From Alcanivorax limicola (GTDB taxonomy: Bacteria; Pseudomonadota; Gammaproteobacteria; Pseudomonadales; Alcanivoracaceae), in assembly GCF_019931215.1 (NCBI RefSeq), contig NZ_JAIOUB010000005.1:1-64000 (forward strand): 64,000 bases of DNA, in the 5' to 3' direction. Within the stretch, counting starts at the first letter, position 1. The number at the start of each line of letters is the position of its first letter. Below the pieces are notes generated by a model. That model did no database searches. It had not been told where the DNA came from and saw only the letters and a list, made by a program, of their open reading frames with translations. This document shows, piece by piece, positions 58,679 through 64,000 of this stretch. The translations under genes and the position numbers were made by a program.

Positions 58679-61084
58679 TCACCGCTGCTTCATGATGTTT
58701 CGCAGCCCCTGTGCGAGCTTTTCGAGGGTGACGGGTTTGGCGATGTGGCTGATCATGCCGGCCTCATGGCAGGCACGGATCTTGTCCGTCACCGCATGGG
58801 CTGTCAGCGCGACAATCGGCGTATCCGGGATCCGCCCGTCCTGCTGCATCTGTATGATCTGCCGCGCTGTGGTAAAGCCGTCCATGCCGGGCATTTCGCA
58901 ATCCATCAGGATAAGATCAAACGCTTCTTTCTTGCCGAGTAATACCGCCAGGGCCTCCATGCCGCTTTCTGCAACATCGACGGTGTGACCGAGTTTGCGC
59001 AGCAGCCCTTCGGCGACCATCAGATTGATATGATTGTCATCGACGACCAATACCCTTCCCGACTTCATGTCCGTGGGCGCTTCAATATAGGTGCCGGGAT
59101 TCTCGGCTACGCTGGAAACAGGCAGCGGCAGACGGAACCAGAAGCAGGAGCCATTCCCTGCGGAGCTGCGCACACCGATTTCGCCGCCCATCATTTCTAC
59201 CAGTTGACGACTGATGGCCAGGCCCAGACCGGTGCCGCCATAACGACGGCTGGTGGAGTTGTCGACTTGATGGAAGTGTTCAAACAGGCGGGGAAGCTTG
59301 CTTTCCGGTATGCCGATGCCGTTGTCCTCGACTTCAAACCGGACATAGTCAGGGCTGGCCTCCTCGCGCCGGGCGCGCACTGTGATGGTTCCCTCTTCCG
59401 TAAATTTCACTGCGTTGCTGATGAGATTGACCAGTACCTGCCGTAACCGCATGGCGTCACCGCAGCTATGCTGTCCGTGCGGAACGGAGGATTGTTGTTG
59501 TAGCTGGTTTCCGCTCACCTGAGCACGGTGCTGGAACAGTTCAACGCATTCGCTGATCAGTGCCTCCAGATCGAAGGCTGTCTGCTCCAGGGGCATTTTC
59601 CCCGCCTCGATACGGGCATAGTCCAGAACGTCATTGATCAGATCAAGCAGGCTGTTGCCGGATTGCTCGATGACGTGCAGATGGCGTTGCTGCGCATCAT
59701 TCAAACCCGTGTCCCGTAGCAGATCAAGGGTGCCTATGATGCCGTTCAGTGGTGTACGTATTTCGTGGCTCATCACGGCGAGGAATTCACTGCGCGCACT
59801 CAGCGCCTCATTCAGTTCGCGCGTGCGTTCGCGTACACGCAGTTCGAGCACCTCATTGGCCTCTCGCTGTATGCGCTCGTTTTCATCTTTCAGTGCCGTC
59901 ATCCGGCTCGCCAGGGCGAATGACAGCAGCAGAGCCTCGAGGGCCGTGCCTATCTGCATGGAATGTTCCAGCCACCAGCTGCCGGGCAGTACCTGGAAGA
60001 CTTTGAGTACGTAAAGGGATGCGGCGATGGCGAGAGTCAGAAACGCCGCCAGGAAGTAGCGCGCGGCACGAAAACCCTGTCGTGCCTCAATGGCGGCGAT
60101 GCCTGAAATGATGATGATCCAGATCAATGCCAGGGCGCTCGAGGCCTGGATGAAGAAGCTGAAATTCAGCAGCGACAAGGGGGCACTGATCAACAACAGG
60201 ACGCCACAGATGACAAGGCCACGGTTCAGCCGGGGCTTATGCCGTGATAGCTGAAGAAAGCTGCATGCAAAGAGGATGGAAAAGCCCACTGATAAAAGAT
60301 TCAGTACGGGCAGACTGTGGTGATTCCACCAGAGCGCTTCGGGCCATAACCATTGATAGGCCAGGCCTTCCCGTGCGAAAAGATTAAGACCCAGTGTGCC
60401 GAGGTAGAGAACGTACAACAAAAAACTTCTGTCCCGCAGTGACAGGAATATCAGCAGATTGAACAGGCACATGATGGCGATGGCGCCATAGTACAGCCCG
60501 TTGCCAAGCTGACGGCGGCTGTCCTGTTGCTGAAAGGCACGATTGCTGGACAGGGACAGGGGCATCTCTATGGCATTGTCCCCCTGGGCACGTAACAGGA
60601 TCGTTGATTTGCCTTCGGGCAGATGCAAGGGGATCACGAGATGAGGGTGGGGGATAGGACGTTTGTTGAAGGCGACTCTGTCGCCGACGTGCCAATGGCC
60701 TATGGCGCGGTCATGTGCATCCAGCAGGTGGATATCAAGATAGTCCAGGTGCGGGCGACCGGCCTGCAGAATCCATTCCGACTCACCCGACTGGTTATCC
60801 AGGGTCAACAGAAACCACTGCTGTCCCCGCCGGAACCCCAGGGAGGGAAACGGACGGTCCAGCGGGGCGCCGTTGCCCTCGCGGAACTGACTCAGGGCCA
60901 GTTCGGCTGTTAATTCGGCATCGCTGTCATCAATCCACAGCAGGCCTTCCGGGGTGTCGTAGCGCTGCTCCACGGTGGCGAGCTGCTGAGCAGCGAACGC
61001 CCCGGCCGATAACATTGATCCAGTAAGGACTATCAGGCCGATTACTAATAGGGGTTGCCAGAATCGCATGTTGTTATGGTCCAT
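58679..61084 (-). CDS. Hybrid sensor histidine kinase, 7TMR-DISM type
   Basis: 801 residues from ATG 61084 (818 if from 61135). Signal peptide, then a periplasmic carbohydrate-binding-like 7TMR-DISMED2 domain (about 35-190), seven transmembrane helices (about 195-395), a coiled coil (395-430), HisKA with His440 in SHEIRTPLNG, HATPase with DNGIGIP and GGTGLGLAIS, and a C-terminal receiver with Asp728 (LMDCEMPGMDG) and Lys783. The kinase to receiver transfer is possible within the chain; no Hpt domain or partner regulator is adjacent. Convergent with coxE-like gene, 15 nt apart. Confidence 0.93.
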   Translation of the reverse strand: MDHNNMRFWQPLLVIGLIVLTGSMLSAGAFAAQQLATVEQRYDTPEGLLWIDDSDAELTAELALSQFREGNGAPLDRPFPSLGFRRGQQWFLLTLDNQSGESEWILQAGRPHLDYLDIHLLDAHDRAIGHWHVGDRVAFNKRPIPHPHLVIPLHLPEGKSTILLRAQGDNAIEMPLSLSSNRAFQQQDSRRQLGNGLYYGAIAIMCLFNLLIFLSLRDRSFLLYVLYLGTLGLNLFAREGLAYQWLWPEALWWNHHSLPVLNLLSVGFSILFACSFLQLSRHKPRLNRGLVICGVLLLISAPLSLLNFSFFIQASSALALIWIIIISGIAAIEARQGFRAARYFLAAFLTLAIAASLYVLKVFQVLPGSWWLEHSMQIGTALEALLLSFALASRMTALKDENERIQREANEVLELRVRERTRELNEALSARSEFLAVMSHEIRTPLNGIIGTLDLLRDTGLNDAQQRHLHVIEQSGNSLLDLINDVLDYARIEAGKMPLEQTAFDLEALISECVELFQHRAQVSGNQLQQQSSVPHGQHSCGDAMRLRQVLVNLISNAVKFTEEGTITVRARREEASPDYVRFEVEDNGIGIPESKLPRLFEHFHQVDNSTSRRYGGTGLGLAISRQLVEMMGGEIGVRSSAGNGSCFWFRLPLPVSSVAENPGTYIEAPTDMKSGRVLVVDDNHINLMVAEGLLRKLGHTVDVAESGMEALAVLLGKKEAFDLILMDCEMPGMDGFTTARQIIQMQQDGRIPDTPIVALTAHAVTDKIRACHEAGMISHIAKPVTLEKLAQGLRNIMKQR

Positions 61085-61361
61085 TCCCTGTCCCTGGACC
61101 TTGATGGTAGCGCGTCCTTGCGAGGACACCAACATCTGTAGTCGTCAATTCCGGATTACCTTGTTTTACAGCGGCCAGGATAAAAGAACGTTAAGTTACC
61201 GCTACGATCACAACTTTGTGGATTGGCGCGATAATCACCTGAACAAACTCTGCGGCTCCTCCTCAAAGCATGTGTTACCAGGTGACATTCAATGAAGCAT
61301 GTCGCGCAATGCAACATCAGTGACTGAAACACATCAGTATCTGAAACAGGAGTACCGCACC

Positions 61362-61913
61362 ATGAAACACAACTATCTGAAGCTACTCGTAGCCGCCGTC
61401 GCGTTGGGTGGAAGCAGTGTTGCACTGGCCGCTGGCCCCTACATCGGTGCAAACTACACCCAGTTCCAGTTCGAAGGTGAAGACACTGACAACAAGCTCA
61501 AGCCGGAAGGTGTCACGATTCGCGGTGGTTTTGAGTTCAATGATTTCGTAGGTCTGGAAGCACGTGGTGCCATGGGTGTGCGCTCTGATGAGCGGAGCAA
61601 TGCGCTCGGCAGCGTCAAGTATGACCTTGATCATCTTTACGGCGGCTATCTCAAGCTGTCCGCACCGGTTGGCGAGCATGTGCGCCCCTACGTTGTGGGT
61701 GGCTACACAGAGGCGCGTGGCAAGGTGACAGTCAGCTCCGGCGTTGGCAGTGCCTCACGTGAATCAGATACGGTCAGCGATGAGTCTTATGGCGCAGGCG
61801 TGGATCTGAAGCTGAGTGATGCGGTGGCGTTGAACGTGGAATACATGCGCTATCTTGACAAGAGCGATTACGATCTCAACGGTATCAGTGTTGGTTTCCG
61901 TTCTGCATTCTGA
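61362..61913 (+). CDS. Small outer-membrane beta-barrel protein
   Basis: 183 residues from ATG 61362, with AGGAG 10 nt upstream. Signal peptide 1-24 (ends SVALAAG), then eight amphipathic strands (YIGANYTQFQF, VTIRGGFEFNDFVGLEARG, YLKLSAPVGEHVRPYVVGGY, SYGAGVDLKLSDAVALNVEYM) ending in aromatic SAF, the barrel-assembly signal. Similar to the OmpX/OMP_b-brl group. Role unknown. Confidence 0.88.
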   Translation: MKHNYLKLLVAAVALGGSSVALAAGPYIGANYTQFQFEGEDTDNKLKPEGVTIRGGFEFNDFVGLEARGAMGVRSDERSNALGSVKYDLDHLYGGYLKLSAPVGEHVRPYVVGGYTEARGKVTVSSGVGSASRESDTVSDESYGAGVDLKLSDAVALNVEYMRYLDKSDYDLNGISVGFRSAF

Positions 61914-61924
61914 ACCGCCAGAAT

Positions 61925-61953
61925 AAAAAGGGCCGCGAAAGCGGCCTTTTTTT
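61925..61953 (+). terminator. Terminator after the barrel gene
   Basis: AAAAGGGCCGC-GAAA-GCGGCCTTTTTTT: six-bp GC stem with a GAAA tetraloop and long A and T runs, 11 nt past the stop. It also could serve the oppositely directed ABC1 gene, which ends at 61994. Confidence 0.93.
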
Positions 61954-61993
61954 CATGTATCTCCTGGTTCATGGTTGCTATGCGTTAACGCGG

Positions 61994-63331
61994 TCAGCTG
62001 CTCATGGATTCACTCATGATAGCTTCCAGTTTTGGCCGGAAACTGGCAACAACGCCCAGATTAACGAGTGTCCAGTAGTGCCCGCCGAGCACCCGGTCAA
62101 CCAGTAAAGTGCGAGCTGAGGGCTGGAATGACTCCAGATACTTCCATGATGTTTCCCGTGTCTTCTTTGCCAGTTTCAGGTGCAGGCGCGAGCCGGCAAA
62201 ATCGAAAGGCTGGTCGCCGAAAGGAGGGAGCAGTAATTGCGCCCAGCCGGCGTAGAACTCTGCACTGACCTCCGGTCCTCGGGATTTGCGGATGCCCAGT
62301 TCTTTCAGTACGCCCTCGAGTGCGGCGTAGTCTTCAGCGTAGCCGGCTTGTGTCAGGCGGCGTAGTGCGTTCAGATCCTCTTCCGGGATGCGCTTGATGG
62401 CACCAAAGTCGTAAATCACGATACTGCCGTCCGGACGATAGGCAAAGTTGCCCGGGTGCGGATCACAGTGGACTTCGCGCAGCACAAAGATCTGGCGCGC
62501 GATAGCATCGAAAAGGCGCTCACCGAGTTGATTGCGGAGTGCCTGACCATAAACATGATTGCTGCTGCGTACCGTATCCATGTCATCGCCGGATTCGTAC
62601 GTCAGCGTCAGCACCTTGTCGCTGCTTAATGCATCGACCACGTCAGGAATGATGAGCCAGCTCTGGTCGGCATGGAAGGCACGAAAGCGCCGCAGATTGT
62701 CGGCTTCCTGCCGATAGTCGAGTTCTTCTTCCAGCTGGTTACGGATTTCGCTGAAAATGGCATCCAGTGTTGCTTCCTCCACCTTGAGCAGGCCGCCCAG
62801 GCGCAGGATGCGACGCAGGTGGCGCATGTCGGAATCGATGGACTCCTTCACCGCCGGGTATTGCACCTTGACTACAACATCCTGACCCTCGTGAGTCGTG
62901 GCCCGGTGAACCTGGCCGATGGACGCGGCAGCGAAGGGCTTCTCGTCAAAGCGTGCAAACAGGGCTTCCGGTACGTCGCCCAGCTCCCGCCGGACCTGCT
63001 TTCGGATGACCGAAAAGGGCATTGGTGCCGATGCCTTTTGCAGGACGGACAGCGCTTCGGCGATTTCATCGGGCAGCAAATCCTGCATCTGGGATGCGAT
63101 CTGGCCGACCTTCATGACGGCGCCTTTCATTTCGCCCAGCGTAGAGGCGACCTCACGGCCAATGTGGCGCATGAGTTTTTCACGGTCCCGAGACTGGGCT
63201 TCTTCAGACTGGAACAGTTTCTTGACGGAATGGGTGGCGACCCTTGAGGCGATGGAGGTCGTCATGCCGGTCAGGCGCAGGAGTCTGCCGGTTTGGGTGG
63301 TAGTGCGGAATGAAGGTTTGTCGCGAGCCAC
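61994..63331 (-). CDS. ABC1/UbiB-family atypical kinase
   Basis: 445 residues from GTG 63331 with GGGA 6 nt upstream. Family marks: KxGQ at 74-77 (MKVGQIASQMQDLLP), the Ala-rich loop AAASIGQ at 134-140, VKVQYP with Lys155, EELDYRQEADN, HCDPHPGN and YDFGAIKRI. No C-terminal membrane helices as in E. coli UbiB, so it belongs to the shorter soluble branch. Members support ubiquinone or lipid metabolism by ATPase activity; role here is not known. Confidence 0.92.
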   Translation of the reverse strand: MARDKPSFRTTTQTGRLLRLTGMTTSIASRVATHSVKKLFQSEEAQSRDREKLMRHIGREVASTLGEMKGAVMKVGQIASQMQDLLPDEIAEALSVLQKASAPMPFSVIRKQVRRELGDVPEALFARFDEKPFAAASIGQVHRATTHEGQDVVVKVQYPAVKESIDSDMRHLRRILRLGGLLKVEEATLDAIFSEIRNQLEEELDYRQEADNLRRFRAFHADQSWLIIPDVVDALSSDKVLTLTYESGDDMDTVRSSNHVYGQALRNQLGERLFDAIARQIFVLREVHCDPHPGNFAYRPDGSIVIYDFGAIKRIPEEDLNALRRLTQAGYAEDYAALEGVLKELGIRKSRGPEVSAEFYAGWAQLLLPPFGDQPFDFAGSRLHLKLAKKTRETSWKYLESFQPSARTLLVDRVLGGHYWTLVNLGVVASFRPKLEAIMSESMSS

Positions 63332-63407
63332 GATGATCCCGGGTCAGCTTACAGAGGCCCTCAATCTGTGCTTCGCTCGCTAATGTGTCAATGCCCACAG
63401 GGGCCAA

Positions 63408-63441
63408 AACGAATAAAGGGCCCGCAGGCCCTTTATTCGTT
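63408..63441 (-). terminator. Terminator of the phasin gene
   Basis: Perfect 15-bp inverted repeat AACGAATAAAGGGCC / GGCCCTTTATTCGTT with loop CGCA, 58 nt past the phasin stop. The GC core flanked by A/T arms works as a rho-independent terminator on the - strand, before the ABC1 gene. Confidence 0.85.
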
Positions 63442-63498
63442 ACACGTGTCACGGACAGTTCACCAGGAATCGGCCGTAACGGTCATGCTACAGCGTGC

Positions 63499-63927
63499 TC
63501 AGGCGCGCTCTTCGCCGGCAGAGACCAGCTCGTTGAAGAACTTCTCGCTTTCGGCACGGGCGGTCTTCACGGCGCCCAGGCCAGCCAGTACGAATTCACT
63601 GGTGCTCTCTGCCTTCTCGCCACGCTCGGCTTTGCCGGTTTCGACAAAACGCTCGTACAGCGCTTTGCGCTTGTCCGGGGCGGTTTCGACCAGCTCGCGT
63701 GCTGCTTCGAGCAGACCGCGGCCTGCCAGCAGTGCCTTTGGCTTGCCTTCGGCGCTTTCACCCAGCACCGTTGCACCGGTGGCAGCATACTTTTCATACA
63801 GCTCGCCGGAAGAGCCTTCCGCTTTGCTGTAGGCGCCCAGGCCGGCCAGGTAGATCTTGCGGTTCAGGTCTTTGGCGCGTGCGACCAGAGTTTCCTGCTG
63901 TTCGCGGAGTTGTTTCAGTTCGCCCAT
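63499..63927 (-). CDS. Phasin-family granule-associated protein
   Basis: 142 residues from ATG 63927, with AAGGAA 8 nt upstream. No Cys, helical and amphipathic. Three units share LAG-x-G, at 28-32 (YLAGLGAYSKAEG), 67-71 (LLAGRGLLEAAREL) and 114-118 (VLAGLGAVKTARAE), each followed by a helix ending near a Gly (YEKYAATG, YERFVETG, FFNELVSAG). This is the PhaF/PhaI phasin pattern. It probably coats polyhydroxyalkanoate or other lipid granules. No synthase gene in the window. Confidence 0.85.
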   Translation of the reverse strand: MGELKQLREQQETLVARAKDLNRKIYLAGLGAYSKAEGSSGELYEKYAATGATVLGESAEGKPKALLAGRGLLEAARELVETAPDKRKALYERFVETGKAERGEKAESTSEFVLAGLGAVKTARAESEKFFNELVSAGEERA

Positions 63928-64000
63928 CACTCGATTCCTTCTCAGTGGCTGCAGTTAAAAGGGTATTCTGCATGCGCCGACTGCGATGTCGTCTCATGCA

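Overview
The window is chromosomal DNA of a gammaproteobacterium. The gene order tuf, tRNA-Trp, secE, nusG, rplKAJL, rpoBC, rpsLG, fusA, tuf, then the whole S10-spc-alpha cluster, and the proximity of uvrA, a YajR-type transporter and ssb, are as in Pseudomonadales/Oceanospirillales. An alcohol-forming fatty acyl-CoA reductase of the marine wax-ester type, a phasin and a split type II secretion locus point to a hydrocarbonoclastic marine lineage such as Alcanivorax or a relative. That placement is inference; no 16S gene is present.

Region 1 (1-32215) is the conserved transcription and translation superlocus, all on the + strand: two almost identical tuf genes flanking 15.7 kb, RNA polymerase beta and beta', alpha, and 33 ribosomal proteins plus secE, nusG, fusA and secY. 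No gene is broken. Three promoters with near-consensus -35/-10 boxes and GC-rich discriminators precede rpsL, rpsJ and rpsM. Hairpins lie where autogenous or attenuation control is known in relatives (before rplJ, between rplL and rpoB, between rpsG and fusA, in the S10 leader). A clean bidirectional terminator closes the cluster after rplQ.

Region 2 (32216-45761) holds a small lipoprotein and a secreted beta-helix protein, an unassigned lipoprotein, uvrA with a LexA-type SOS box, a CsgD-like LuxR regulator with a perfect 18-bp dyad at its promoter, a YajR-like transporter, ssb, and the type II secretion genes gspN-gspC-gspD, followed by a double-FHA-domain protein.

Region 3 (45762-53635) holds, on the - strand, a helical lipoprotein, a membrane class III adenylate cyclase, an SDR oxidoreductase and a two-domain fatty acyl-CoA reductase; a class D beta-lactamase lies on the + strand between the two reductases, and a FabR/DesT-like TetR regulator is divergent from the acyl-CoA reductase across a 389-bp AT-rich regulatory region.

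Region 4 (53636-64000) has a small cysteine-rich protein, a nitroreductase, an ABM-fold monooxygenase-like protein, a HAD phosphatase, a MoxR ATPase/VWA pair without any visible client enzyme, a hybrid 7TMR-DISM histidine kinase, a small outer-membrane barrel, an ABC1/UbiB kinase and a phasin with three internal repeats. No insertion sequence, prophage or CRISPR array was seen.
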